This document shows positions 35,732-43,587 of a DNA stretch of 64,000 nt, in pieces. The DNA is taken from contig JQKK01000010.1 of assembly GCA_000746015.1 (NCBI GenBank), forward strand, positions 97,892-161,891, written 5' to 3'. The first letter of the stretch is position 1, and each line of letters starts with the position of its first letter. The translations under genes were made by a program, and so were the position numbers. This DNA is from Lachnospiraceae bacterium MA2020. Lineage in GTDB: Bacteria > Bacillota > Clostridia > Lachnospirales > Lachnospiraceae. The notes under the pieces are model-generated. The model did not search any database. It saw only the letters and a list, made by a program, of their open reading frames with translations, and was not told the origin of the DNA.

Positions 35732-36080
35732 TCACTGCCTCCTTTCCCGCCCCGTCCTGCCCGGCAAAGGGCGCGTAGATGTTCCCGGTCTTATACGGCC
35801 TCACGCCGGGCCGCAGGTACTTGGCCCGGATGATGTTCTTCACCACCTTTTCCAGCGGCAGGCCGTCTTTCTCGTACATCGCAAGCAGGAACGCCGGGAG
35901 CATGATGCCCAGCATAAGGAACAGCGCCGCCGTGTTACCCAGCGCACTCCGGGCCAGCAGGTAGGAGGGGACTCCCACAAGGGCCGCGCCGCCGAAACAC
36001 ACAAGCTGGCGTTTTGTCAGATTGAAAGCGATTTTGGTCTTGATTTTCGATAGGTCGTTAGGTACATTCACATAGGGCAT
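35700..36080 (-). CDS. PrgI-family membrane protein (VirB3-like)
   Basis: The 126-residue protein begins MPYVNVPNDLSKIKTKIAFN, the PrgI pattern, followed by two transmembrane helices (about 28-70) and KYLRPGVRPYKTGNIY. It is the VirB3-type partner of the adjacent VirB4 ATPase. Confidence 0.9.
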   Translation of the reverse strand: MPYVNVPNDLSKIKTKIAFNLTKRQLVCFGGAALVGVPSYLLARSALGNTAALFLMLGIMLPAFLLAMYEKDGLPLEKVVKNIIRAKYLRPGVRPYKTGNIYAPFAGQDGAGKEAVNERPKKQARQ

Positions 36081-36095
36081 TTTTAGCCTCCTTTC

Positions 36096-36118
36096 CTTTG
36101 GGACAAAATGTCCCGAAG
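36096..36118. repeat. Element palindrome copy 8
   Basis: CTTTGGGACA-AAA-TGTCCCGAAG, between the methyltransferase stop and the prgI ribosome site. Confidence 0.85.
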
Positions 36119-36129
36119 TCTTGATTTAT

Positions 36130-36924
36130 TCAAAGCCCTTTTCCGCCAGCGGCTACCGCCGCCCGCGCCTGTTCAATGCGCTCCGTGGCCGGGCCGTAAA
36201 AGGCCGGGGCCGTCTCGAAACAGATAAATTCCCGCCCCGTGTTGACGGCGGCCACCGCAGTCGTGCCGGAGCCCGCGCAGATGTCCGCCACCACCTCGCC
36301 GGGGGCGGTGTAGGTCTTGATAAGATACTCGCACAGCTCCACGGGCTTTTGGGTAGGGTGGACGGTATGGGCCACGGTCTGGAATGAAAGCAGGTTCCCC
36401 GGGAACCGCCGCCCGTCCTCCGAGCCGCTGCCGGAGCGGACGAACTTCCCATAGTTGGGGCTCTGGTCGCGCTGGGATGCAATCTTCTTGTAGGGCTTGC
36501 CCTGTTCAAACTGCGGGTTGTAGAGGGGGAGCTTTTGATAGAACACCAAAATATTCTCCGTCTTTTTCAGCGGGGCGCGGCGGGCGTTCAGAAATCCCGT
36601 ACAGCGGCTCTTGTACCACACCCATTCATAGCGGAGCATGGGGAGGTTGGACGCGCCCAGCACCTTGTCATAAGGGCACTGCGCGAAGAACAGCACCGCC
36701 CCGGAGGGCTTGACGGCCCAGCGCACCGCCTCCCACAGCTCCGGGAGCGGCAAAGGCACGTCCCAATAGTTGCGGGTCGTGCCGTAGGGCGGGTCGGTCA
36801 GGAGCATATCGACCGAGTGCTCCGGGAGGGAGCGCAGGCCCGCGATGCCGTCCATAAGGTAGAGCCCGGAGGGTTCCGGTCTGAGGTTCGGGACATTCTG
36901 TCCCAAAGCCGGGCTATCTGCCAT
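36130..36924 (-). CDS. Orphan DNA methyltransferase (beta class, DPPY)
   Basis: ATG 36924 follows AGGAGG and gives 264 residues (MADSPALGQNVPN...). Catalytic motif IV DPPYGTTRNYW (near residue 47) precedes the SAM-binding motif CAGSGTTAV (near 219), the order of beta-class N6-adenine or N4-cytosine enzymes. No restriction partner is nearby, so it may protect element DNA on entry or mark it for regulation. An element palindrome supplies residues GQNVPN at its N-terminus. It overlaps the upstream SpoVG-like gene by 11 nt. Confidence 0.88.
   Translation of the reverse strand: MADSPALGQNVPNLRPEPSGLYLMDGIAGLRSLPEHSVDMLLTDPPYGTTRNYWDVPLPLPELWEAVRWAVKPSGAVLFFAQCPYDKVLGASNLPMLRYEWVWYKSRCTGFLNARRAPLKKTENILVFYQKLPLYNPQFEQGKPYKKIASQRDQSPNYGKFVRSGSGSEDGRRFPGNLLSFQTVAHTVHPTQKPVELCEYLIKTYTAPGEVVADICAGSGTTAVAAVNTGREFICFETAPAFYGPATERIEQARAAVAAGGKGL
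36886..36908. repeat. Element palindrome copy 9, inside the methyltransferase gene
   Basis: GTTCGGGACA-TTC-TGTCCCAAAG, about six codons after the chosen start, read as ALGQNVPN. Confidence 0.85.
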
Positions 36925-37702
36925 CCCGCCCCTCCTTTCCCTTTGCCGGGGCGGAGCGGGCGGCATTTTTCTGCGCGGCCTCCTTTCCCGCCTTATCCAT
37001 CTGCTCCCGGATAGGCGCGGGGCGCACCGCCTCGGCCCGGGCCAGCAGTTTCTCCACCGCCATGTTGTAAGCCTGCACCCCCGCCGCGTTCAGCCGCTCC
37101 TGGGTGGCCCGGTCATTGATACGCACCGTGGCCCGGTAGCCCGACCTGCTGGTGGGGTCGGGTTTCGAGGGAGCGCCCAAAAAGACGCCGTTCTGCCCGT
37201 TCACCACCTTGAAGTCGTCCACCACCACGCCGCCGAAGTTGACGCTGGCAAAGCCAATCAGCTTGCCCTGGGGCTCGATGGGCCGCACCGACACCTCGAT
37301 GGGGATGGTGGCGGCGGCAAGGTTCTGCTCCACCCGGAGGGCCACGGCCTCGTCCACGCTGATGCCCTGGTGTTCGGCCAGCTCCGCGATGGGGGCCTCG
37401 AAAATCAGACGGCGCATTTCCTCCTGGGCCGCCGCCAGCTCCTCGGCGGTCTGCACCGCCGTCTGTGTGTTCGCCATAGATAAATCCTCCTTTCCGGGAC
37501 GGGGGATGACCGCCCCGCCCGTATAGTCGTAGCCTGCCGCGTATATCGCGGACAGGGTTTCAGCTGATACCGCCCCTTGCAGTTGCAGGTCGGTTTCAGC
37601 CATGAACGCCAGCATATCCCGCTGGCTAAATTCCTCCGGGAGCTTGCCGCCCCATGCCCGGCGCATCTCACCCTCCGGGCCCAGCTTGTACCGCCTCGGC
37701 AC
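36914..37702 (-). CDS. SpoVG-domain-like element protein
   Basis: The 262-residue protein has an N-terminal domain (RRYKLGPEGEMRRAWGGK, then EEFSQRDMLAFMAETDLQL) and a central region EVSVRPIEPQGKLIGFASVN, then VVDDFKVVNGQNGVFLGAPSK, that resembles SpoVG. SpoVG is a small site-specific nucleic-acid-binding protein. The C-terminus is Lys/Ala-rich. It may act as a regulator of element expression. The SpoVG link is from pattern only. Confidence 0.72.
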   Translation of the reverse strand: MPRRYKLGPEGEMRRAWGGKLPEEFSQRDMLAFMAETDLQLQGAVSAETLSAIYAAGYDYTGGAVIPRPGKEDLSMANTQTAVQTAEELAAAQEEMRRLIFEAPIAELAEHQGISVDEAVALRVEQNLAAATIPIEVSVRPIEPQGKLIGFASVNFGGVVVDDFKVVNGQNGVFLGAPSKPDPTSRSGYRATVRINDRATQERLNAAGVQAYNMAVEKLLARAEAVRPAPIREQMDKAGKEAAQKNAARSAPAKGKEGRDGR

Positions 37703-37722
37703 AGCGCACCTCCTCTCCGGGC

Positions 37723-37745
37723 CTTTGGGACAAATTGTCCCGAAG
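37723..37745. repeat. Element palindrome copy 10
   Basis: CTTTGGGACA-AAT-TGTCCCGAAG, between the virB6-like stop and the SpoVG-like start. Confidence 0.85.
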
Positions 37746-37755
37746 TGCCGCTAAA

Positions 37756-38622
37756 TCAGTGGGCCCCGAAGATGCTGCGGGCGATTGTCCCGGTCTTGAA
37801 CAGCATGAAACAAAGGAGCACCGTATAGCCCACGGTTCCCCATATCGCGCCGATGGGGTCGCCCCCGGCGGCGATGCCCTGCACCAGCACCGCATAAATG
37901 CCGACGCAGACTAAAATCAGCATCCCTTGAAAACCCACGGCGAAAAGGGATTTTAGGTAGTTCTGGCCCATGCCGCCCACCTCCCGGTTGGAGAGGGTCG
38001 CCACGGGGATGGGCGCAAGGCTGGTCAGTAAATATATCTCTATCATCCTGCCGTACACCAGCACGAAGATGATGATGCCCAGCGCCTGCATGGTAAGCCC
38101 GATGACTGAGGACTGGAGCCACAGTCCCAAAAGCGGGCCCAAGTCCATCCCCTCCAGCGTGGTCTGGAGGTTGCTTAACATATCCGGGGAAACCGCCGTG
38201 GAGCCCCGTATCAGCCCGGCAGAGCGGGAAATCACGGTCTGCGAAACATCGAAAACCGCCATGACAATGTTGAACGTGTTGGAAAGTATCAGCACCGCAC
38301 ACGCGGTCTTGAACATCCATTTGTAGAGGTTCGCCACGTCAACCTCGTGCATATTGTTTTTTTCAAGGAGCATCTGGATAAGCTCATAGGTAGCCACAAA
38401 GGTCAGCACCAGCCCGGCGATGGGTAAAATCACCGTCTCGGAAAGCTGGCGGATAAGGGAGAACACCCCGGCGTTCCATGCCGCCGGGGTGGTTCCCACC
38501 TGCGCCGCAATCTCTCCGACCTGGGCATTGACGGTATCAAAGAGCCCCTCAAGGTTCCCCATGATGCCGCCAATCAGCAGCTCTTTCAGCCAGTCCGTGA
38601 GCCAGTCGGTGAGAAAGTCCAT
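37756..38622 (-). CDS. VirB6/TrbL-type channel protein
   Basis: The 288-residue polytopic protein has an amphipathic start (MDFLTDWLTDWLKELLIGG) and five or six hydrophobic helices, including ILPIAGLVLTFVATYELIQ and IIIFVLVYGRMIEIYLLTS. It matches the CD1105-type membrane protein of Tn1549-like elements. It likely forms the inner part of the DNA channel. It lies 12 nt after Maff2. Confidence 0.85.
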   Translation of the reverse strand: MDFLTDWLTDWLKELLIGGIMGNLEGLFDTVNAQVGEIAAQVGTTPAAWNAGVFSLIRQLSETVILPIAGLVLTFVATYELIQMLLEKNNMHEVDVANLYKWMFKTACAVLILSNTFNIVMAVFDVSQTVISRSAGLIRGSTAVSPDMLSNLQTTLEGMDLGPLLGLWLQSSVIGLTMQALGIIIFVLVYGRMIEIYLLTSLAPIPVATLSNREVGGMGQNYLKSLFAVGFQGMLILVCVGIYAVLVQGIAAGGDPIGAIWGTVGYTVLLCFMLFKTGTIARSIFGAH

Positions 38623-38634
38623 AAGCCGCCGCCC

Positions 38635-38847
38635 TTAAAACAGGCCCGACAGCAAGGGGATAAGGGTCGTGCCGATGACGATGATGCCGCCGCCCGCCAT
38701 AAGCTGTTTCATGCCCTGGCTCTTGGAACCGGGGTTGTCCGAGCCGTAGCCCTCCAGCAGGTTGACAACGCCCCAAACGCCGAGGCCCGCGCCCAGCGCG
38801 ATAACGAGGGTCTGCAAAGTGGTGATAGCGGATGCGAAAAATGCCAT
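38635..38847 (-). CDS. Maff2-family small membrane protein (pilin-like)
   Basis: ATG 38847 follows GGAGG and gives 70 residues (MAFFASAITTLQTLV...). Two transmembrane helices are separated by a short loop (EGYGSDNPGSKSQG). Maff2 proteins sit in the VirB2 position of these modules. It is preceded by an intrinsic terminator, so it may be expressed differently from virD4. Confidence 0.87.
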   Translation of the reverse strand: MAFFASAITTLQTLVIALGAGLGVWGVVNLLEGYGSDNPGSKSQGMKQLMAGGGIIVIGTTLIPLLSGLF

Positions 38848-38882
38848 ATAGTCCTCCATTTCTCCGGGATGTTCCCGGGCAC

Positions 38883-38907
38883 AAAAAAAGCCGCCATATT
38901 CAGCGGC
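38883..38907 (-). terminator. Attenuator/terminator between virD4 and maff2
   Basis: GCCGC / GCGGC stem on the minus strand followed by seven T. It lies between palindrome copy 11 and the maff2 start. Confidence 0.8.
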
Positions 38908-38915
38908 AAGTGACG

Positions 38916-38938
38916 CTTTGGGACGTTTTGTCCCAAAG
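38916..38938. repeat. Element palindrome copy 11
   Basis: CTTTGGGACG-TTT-TGTCCCAAAG, one base after the virD4 stop; one arm base differs (G for A). Confidence 0.85.
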
Positions 38939-38939
38939 T

Positions 38940-40781
38940 TTATACAAAAGCGTCCGGGTCGTCCAAATCGTCATAGTTGAGGATGTCCTCGTCCTCGTCT
39001 ATGGGCGTTTCGTCCGGCACAGCCGCCTCGTACACGGTGTACTGCTCGTTGGGGTTGAGCGTTTTCATGCGGCGGTTTATCAGCCGCTCCAGCGAAAAGG
39101 CGTTTTTCTTTTTATCCGCCTCCGCCGTGTATCGGTAGTTGGGATGCTGTTTCAAATCGTACTTTTTGGAATAGAACGGCGGCAGGCCCCGCAGTTGCAG
39201 GATGCACCTGTCGCCGGGCATGGTGGCAAGCTCGGCGGGGGTCATAAGCTCCCGGCCCAGCCGCTGGGTGTTCTGGTTGTAGCTTTCGGACTGCCCGCGG
39301 GAGCGGCCCTCGGTCTGCATGGAGATGGTCGCTTTCCCCAGCCAGTTCTCGGAAATTTCCTTGATGGTGCTTGCCTCCCGGCCCCCGAGGAATACCACGC
39401 TGTCCATGTTACCTAAAATGGTTTCTGCGTTTTTATCGTAGATGGCCTTACATTGGGCTAACTGCTGATAGAACAGCGTCAGGCTCACCTCACGGGAGCG
39501 GATGACCGCCACCAGCTTTTCAAGGTTGGGGACTTGGCCCGTGTTGGCGGCCTCGTCCCACAGCACCCGCACATGATGGGGCAGGCGGCCCCCGTGTACG
39601 TTGTCCGCCCTTTCACAAAGCAGGTTGAACATCTGCGAAAAGGCAAGGGCCACGATGAAGTTATAGGTCGTGTCGGTATCGCTGATGATGAAGAACGCCG
39701 CCGTCCGTCTGTCCCCCATTTTGTCAAGCTCCATCTCGTCATAGGACATAATCTCCCGGAGCTGGGGGATGTCAAAGGGGGCCAGCCTCGCGCCACAGCT
39801 AATAAGTATGGAGCGGGCCGTCTTGCCGCTGGCCAGCTTGTACTTTTTGTACTGCTTGACGGCGAAACAGTCCGGCTTGCGCTTTTCCAGCCCGGCGAAC
39901 ATATAGTCCACCGCGTTCATAAAATCGTCATCGTCCTCCTTGACCTCCATGCCGGAAATCATGTCAACGAGGGTGTTCATGTTCTTGTCCTCGTCCGGGC
40001 CCTCGAAAATGATATAGGCGATAAGGGCGCAGTATAGGAGCGTTTCTGATTTTGTCCAGAACGGATCTCCCTCCTTGCCCTCGCCTTTGGTGTTGGCAAT
40101 CAAGGTATTGACGAATTTCAGGATGTCCGCCTCGTTGCGGATATAGGCCAGCGGGTTATAGTGCATGGAGCGGGAAAAATCAATGCTGTTGAAAACCTTG
40201 ATTTTATATCCCTTTTTCTTTTGCAGGAAATACCCCGCCTGCTCCAGCACCCCGCCCTTGGGGTCTACCACCACATAGGAGCTATGGGCCTGCAAAAGCT
40301 GGGGCGTGAGCCAGAACCGGGTCTTGCCGGAGCCGGAGGAGCCGACCACACAGCAATTCAAATTCCGGGCGTTGGCGGGGACAGCGGGCCGGGTGTTGGT
40401 GGTGAGAAATTCCGTCCCGGTCAGAATGATGTTGTTTTCAAACTTGGGGTCGGTGAACGGCTTGATGTCTTTTTCCGTTCCCCAGCGGGCGGAGCCGTAC
40501 TCCTCGTCCCGGCGGTACTTTTGGGCTTTTTTGCTTTTCTGGTAGATTATCAGCCGGATGGCCACGGCCCCCACGATGCCAACGAGCCAGTCAAAGGGAT
40601 TGAGCCCCGGCGCGAAGTCGGCAAAGGCCGGGCCGAGGGCCGCCACCATCCCCACCAGCTTGTGGGCCAAATCCGCCCCCGCCGCCAGACGGTAGGCCGT
40701 CCCCACCTTTAGGCAGGCCCAGCCGATGAACAGATAGGGGAGGTTCGGCAAAAGGTATTTTTTCAGCTTATCTGTGCTCAT
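38940..40781 (-). CDS. VirD4/TcpA-type coupling protein
   Basis: The 613-residue protein has N-terminal transmembrane helices, Walker A GSSGSGKTRFW near residue 150 and Walker B LWDEAANTG near 410. The C-terminus is acidic (DEDEDILNYDDLDDPD). It should carry the relaxase-DNA complex to the secretion channel. It overlaps pcfB by 14 nt, a pairing that is standard in gram-positive conjugation modules. Confidence 0.93.
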   Translation of the reverse strand: MSTDKLKKYLLPNLPYLFIGWACLKVGTAYRLAAGADLAHKLVGMVAALGPAFADFAPGLNPFDWLVGIVGAVAIRLIIYQKSKKAQKYRRDEEYGSARWGTEKDIKPFTDPKFENNIILTGTEFLTTNTRPAVPANARNLNCCVVGSSGSGKTRFWLTPQLLQAHSSYVVVDPKGGVLEQAGYFLQKKKGYKIKVFNSIDFSRSMHYNPLAYIRNEADILKFVNTLIANTKGEGKEGDPFWTKSETLLYCALIAYIIFEGPDEDKNMNTLVDMISGMEVKEDDDDFMNAVDYMFAGLEKRKPDCFAVKQYKKYKLASGKTARSILISCGARLAPFDIPQLREIMSYDEMELDKMGDRRTAAFFIISDTDTTYNFIVALAFSQMFNLLCERADNVHGGRLPHHVRVLWDEAANTGQVPNLEKLVAVIRSREVSLTLFYQQLAQCKAIYDKNAETILGNMDSVVFLGGREASTIKEISENWLGKATISMQTEGRSRGQSESYNQNTQRLGRELMTPAELATMPGDRCILQLRGLPPFYSKKYDLKQHPNYRYTAEADKKKNAFSLERLINRRMKTLNPNEQYTVYEAAVPDETPIDEDEDILNYDDLDDPDAFV

Positions 40782-41247
40782 GGGCGGCCTCCTTTATACG
40801 TTCTTTCTTGTGGGCGGGGTTATGCAGTATCTCGGCGGCGGCCCGTCTGAGCTGTTCCCGGATGGGTACGCGGTCTGTCTTTGCCTTATCCAGCACCCGG
40901 CGGGAATACTCCCCGAAACAAGCGGTGATAGCATCCGCCTGCCCGCTCTTGAAGAACAGCAGATATTTGTCCGGCCCGGTCTTGTAAAAGGCATAATCCA
41001 CGTTCCACTTCCGGGCCACCCGGTCAAATTCCTTTGGGGCCCCGGTGAGCTCGATGCTGTTGGTCGCCGCGCCGCGGGCCATCAGCTTTTTCACGGACTG
41101 CCTGCCGTGGGGCGTCTGGCAGGCCCGGTATTCCTTTTGTATCTTCCGGCCAGCCGCCCGGAGCACATAGGCCAGCCCCCGGGCCGTCAGCTTTCCCGTC
41201 CGTATGGACAGCGCGATGGTGCGCCGGGAAACATCCTCGTCAATCAA
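40768..41247 (-). CDS. PcfB-family protein (DUF3801)
   Basis: The 159-residue basic protein matches PcfB: TIALSIRTGKLTARGLAYVL, then QSVKKLMARGAATNSIELTG and KWNVDYAFYKTGPDKYLLFF. PcfB-like proteins accompany the coupling protein and help process or recruit substrate. The C-terminus is Lys/His-rich. Confidence 0.9.
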   Translation of the reverse strand: MIDEDVSRRTIALSIRTGKLTARGLAYVLRAAGRKIQKEYRACQTPHGRQSVKKLMARGAATNSIELTGAPKEFDRVARKWNVDYAFYKTGPDKYLLFFKSGQADAITACFGEYSRRVLDKAKTDRVPIREQLRRAAAEILHNPAHKKERIKEAAHEHR

Positions 41248-41286
41248 TCAAAACCGCCTCCTTTCATGGTGGATAGGCCCTCCGGC

Positions 41287-41309
41287 CTTTGGGACATTTT
41301 GTCTCAAAG
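41287..41309. repeat. Element palindrome copy 12
   Basis: CTTTGGGACA-TTT-TGTCTCAAAG; flanking CCCTCCGG / CCGGAGGG extends the stem to about 18 pairs with one bulged C. Confidence 0.88.
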
Positions 41310-41326
41310 CCGGAGGGTCAGCCATG

Positions 41327-41668
41327 TCAGCGGCGGCCCTGGCCCTTGACGGTCAGTATGCCCTCAAGGGTGGTGGCGGTGATGCCCAGCCGCTGGGCCA
41401 CGGCGATGTCGTTCTTCATGGACTCGGTGACGGTATGCCCGCACACCACCAGCACCCGGGAGCGCCGGAGCAGGTCGCGGCCGATGTCGATGCTGCTCTT
41501 GTGCTCCTCGGGAACCGCGTCATTGAGGAAAAGGGGCAGGAACAGCGCCGGGCAGATAGGGGCAAAGCCCGCATCATAAACCGCCCGGCAATACTGCGCG
41601 GCCAGCTCCGCATTTTCCGTGTCGCCGCCATACCAAGCGGCGGTGATGTAAGCAAGGGGTCGTTTCAT
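41327..41668 (-). CDS. DUF4406/DUF7768-like protein
   Basis: The 113-residue protein begins MKRPLAYITAAWYGGDTENAE and has a Rossmann-like nucleoside 2-deoxyribosyltransferase fold pattern (SIDIGRDLLRRSRVLVVCGH, VTESMKNDIAVAQRLG). These proteins are frequent in phages and conjugative elements, with unknown substrate. It is preceded by the multi-stem region at 41720-41900. Confidence 0.75.
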   Translation of the reverse strand: MKRPLAYITAAWYGGDTENAELAAQYCRAVYDAGFAPICPALFLPLFLNDAVPEEHKSSIDIGRDLLRRSRVLVVCGHTVTESMKNDIAVAQRLGITATTLEGILTVKGQGRR

Positions 41669-41719
41669 AGTCGTTTACCTCCGATATTTTGATAGTTGTC
41701 GTTCAACCCTATCCCCCCG

Positions 41720-41900
41720 CCCTTTCCCATTCATGGGAAAGGGGGCGGCTCTGGAGGATATATCCCCCGCCGCGCCGGGAGGGGTGGCACAGCCGGGGCG
41801 GGCCGTCAAGGGCAAGCCGCCGCAAGCGGCGGGCGTTCCGCCCCTTGACTGCCCACTCCCGGCTGTGCCAGGTAGTAGGCGGCGACGGGGGATATACCAC
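41720..41900. other. Nested multi-stem structure (RNA or single-strand DNA element)
   Basis: Five helices can be read by eye. H1: CCCTTTCCCA 41720-41729 / 41734-41743. H2: TATATCCCCC 41759-41768 / 41887-41896, extended by GCCGC / GCGGC at 41769-41773 / 41879-41883. H3: TGGCACAGCCGGG 41785-41797 / 41858-41870. H4: GTCAAGGG 41805-41812 / 41842-41849. H5: CCGCCG 41817-41822 / 41827-41832 with loop CAAG. H2 to H5 are strictly nested. No coding frame here has a ribosome site. It could be a structured RNA, a single-strand origin or transfer-origin DNA. Confidence 0.65.
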
Positions 41901-41964
41901 CAGAGCCCCTCTCTAAAAGAACGCCATGCAAGGCGCGGGGGAGGGGCGCGGGAAAAAGAAAGAG

Positions 41965-41987
41965 CCTTGGGACAAAATGTCTCAAGG
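41965..41987. repeat. Element palindrome copy 13
   Basis: CCTTGGGACA-AAA-TGTCTCAAGG, directly after the parB stop; pairing extends by AG/CT. The C-G pair replaces the T-A pair of other copies. Confidence 0.85.
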
Positions 41988-41988
41988 C

Positions 41989-43497
41989 TTACTTTTCCCG
42001 GCTGGTCTTTTTCTCCGGCGCGGTGCGCTCCGGGGGCTGTTTCTCTTTCCACGCATCCAGCAGGGACATAATCTGGTCTTTCATCTCCCGGGGCGTGGCA
42101 TCCTTGCCGAAATACTTGTTCAGTTCAGCGGCGGAAATAATCACCTTGTCTACCTCCTTTTTCTCACGGCTCAAAATGCCGTCAATCACATCGCCGTTCA
42201 GTTTCCCGTCCTTATCCAGCTTGCGGAGCTCCTGGGCCTGGGAGAGCGAGGGGGACGCCTGCTCGCCCTCAATGGAAACGGCGATGAACCTCTGGTTCTT
42301 GGGCTTGATGAACGAGATTTCCACGGCGGGGGTGAAAGACAGCTTTTTCTCGTTCACCATAGACTGGAGCTCCGGCACAAGCTCGGTCAGCCGGATATAC
42401 CGCTGCACCTGCTTATAATTCATGCCGTTGCGTTCCCCCACGATTTCCGTGGAGCGTTTCCCCACGTCCCCGGCGGCCACGCCCTCCAGCTTTGCCCCCT
42501 GGTGGCTGATGGCCTCCACCTGCATCTTCAGCGACTGCGCCTTTTCCATCGGCAAAATCTTTTCCCGGTGGCGCAGGTTGTCGTCCGTCATAGCGAGGAT
42601 GGCCTCGTCATCTGTCATGTTGCGGACGATACAGGGCATATTTGCAAACCCGGCCAGCTCACTGGCCCGCTGGCGGCGGTGGCCCGCGATGATTTCATAG
42701 CCGCCGCCCTCACGGGGACGCACCAGTGCGGGCTGGTGTACGCCGTTGTCCTTGACGGACTCCACGAGCCCTTTCATTTCCGCATCGTCCCGCACCCCAA
42801 AGGGATGGTCTTTGAACGGGAACAGCTCCGAGAGGTTGAGGTAAACGATCTCTTCCTTTTCGGCGCGGGTCGCGTCACGGGGCTGGGGCGGTACTTCCGG
42901 CGCAGGCGGGGGAGCGGCGGGGGCCTCTTCTTTGCCCTTTACCGTTGCGGCCTTTCCGCCCCTGCCTTGGGACATTTTGTCTCGAGGTGGGGACGGGGGC
43001 TTGCCGGGGGCCGCCTTGTCAGCCTTGGGTGGGCGGCCCTTGCGGGCCCCCGTCCCTCCCGGTTCACCGGGCCCCGCTTTTTCTTCCTTGGGCTTGCGGC
43101 CCCGCCTGCCCTTGGGCTTTTCCGGCTCGGGCGCTTTTTCCCCGGCGGTCTTGCCCTCTTTGGCGGGCCCCTTTTTCTCGGCGGCCTTTTCCTCCGGGGC
43201 CGGGGTGGGCGGCTGTTCCGGTTCGGGCGGCTCGTTCTTTTCCACCTCCGCACGTTCCGCCGCCCGGCGCTCCGCCATCAGCTTTTCAATCTGGTCAGCG
43301 GAGACATTCACCTCGCCGGGAGCACCAGCGGGGGCATCCTGGGCGAGCGGTTCCCCAGCGGCCTGCTCGGGGGTGTTCTCCTTGACCGGGGGCTCCGGCG
43401 CGGGAGCGTCCTGGGCAGGAGCACCCTCCGGGCCGTTATCGAACAAGCTGGGCTGGGGATTTTCTTCCGGGCCTGTGTTCATTTTTTCGTCTGCCAT
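41989..43497 (-). CDS. ParB-like DNA-binding protein with long basic/acidic N-terminal tail
   Basis: The 502-residue protein starts at ATG 43497 after AGGAGG. About 210 N-terminal residues are low-complexity (Pro, Ala, Glu, Lys) with AT-hook-like RRGRKPK and RKGRPPK. The ParB N-domain follows (VYLNLSELFPFKDHPFG, then AGHRRQRASELAGF), then the HTH region (NGMNYKQVQRYIRLTEL) and a C-terminal helical part. No ParA gene is present. It may bind dispersed sites on the element, and the palindrome family is an obvious candidate (inference). A palindrome copy lies inside the gene. Confidence 0.88.
   Translation of the reverse strand: MADEKMNTGPEENPQPSLFDNGPEGAPAQDAPAPEPPVKENTPEQAAGEPLAQDAPAGAPGEVNVSADQIEKLMAERRAAERAEVEKNEPPEPEQPPTPAPEEKAAEKKGPAKEGKTAGEKAPEPEKPKGRRGRKPKEEKAGPGEPGGTGARKGRPPKADKAAPGKPPSPPRDKMSQGRGGKAATVKGKEEAPAAPPPAPEVPPQPRDATRAEKEEIVYLNLSELFPFKDHPFGVRDDAEMKGLVESVKDNGVHQPALVRPREGGGYEIIAGHRRQRASELAGFANMPCIVRNMTDDEAILAMTDDNLRHREKILPMEKAQSLKMQVEAISHQGAKLEGVAAGDVGKRSTEIVGERNGMNYKQVQRYIRLTELVPELQSMVNEKKLSFTPAVEISFIKPKNQRFIAVSIEGEQASPSLSQAQELRKLDKDGKLNGDVIDGILSREKKEVDKVIISAAELNKYFGKDATPREMKDQIMSLLDAWKEKQPPERTAPEKKTSREK
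42965..42987. repeat. Element palindrome copy 14, inside parB
   Basis: CCTTGGGACA-TTT-TGTCTCGAGG in the low-complexity tail, read in another frame than the other coding copies (PRDKMSQG). Confidence 0.82.
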
Positions 43498-43587
43498 TCG
43501 TTACCTCCTTTTTTAATTTCGTGAATATTGCACAAATCTTGCACTAAAAGTTTGTTACTATTTTTTCGCCTCCCTCCCGGCTATCCA

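Noticed and set aside
22576..42987. Palindromes as ordinary Rho-independent terminators
   Set aside because: Most copies lack a following T-run, several lie inside genes, and true terminators with T-runs (29086-29120, 38883-38907) lie beside copies as separate hairpins.
22576..42987. Palindromes as LexA boxes
   Set aside because: The arms GGGACA/TGTCCC do not match the gram-positive LexA consensus and 14 sites at gene ends would be an odd SOS regulon.
27510..43516. Many long plus-strand frames inside the element
   Set aside because: They are antisense to recognised transfer genes; high GC lengthens random frames, and they lack ribosome sites and known motifs.
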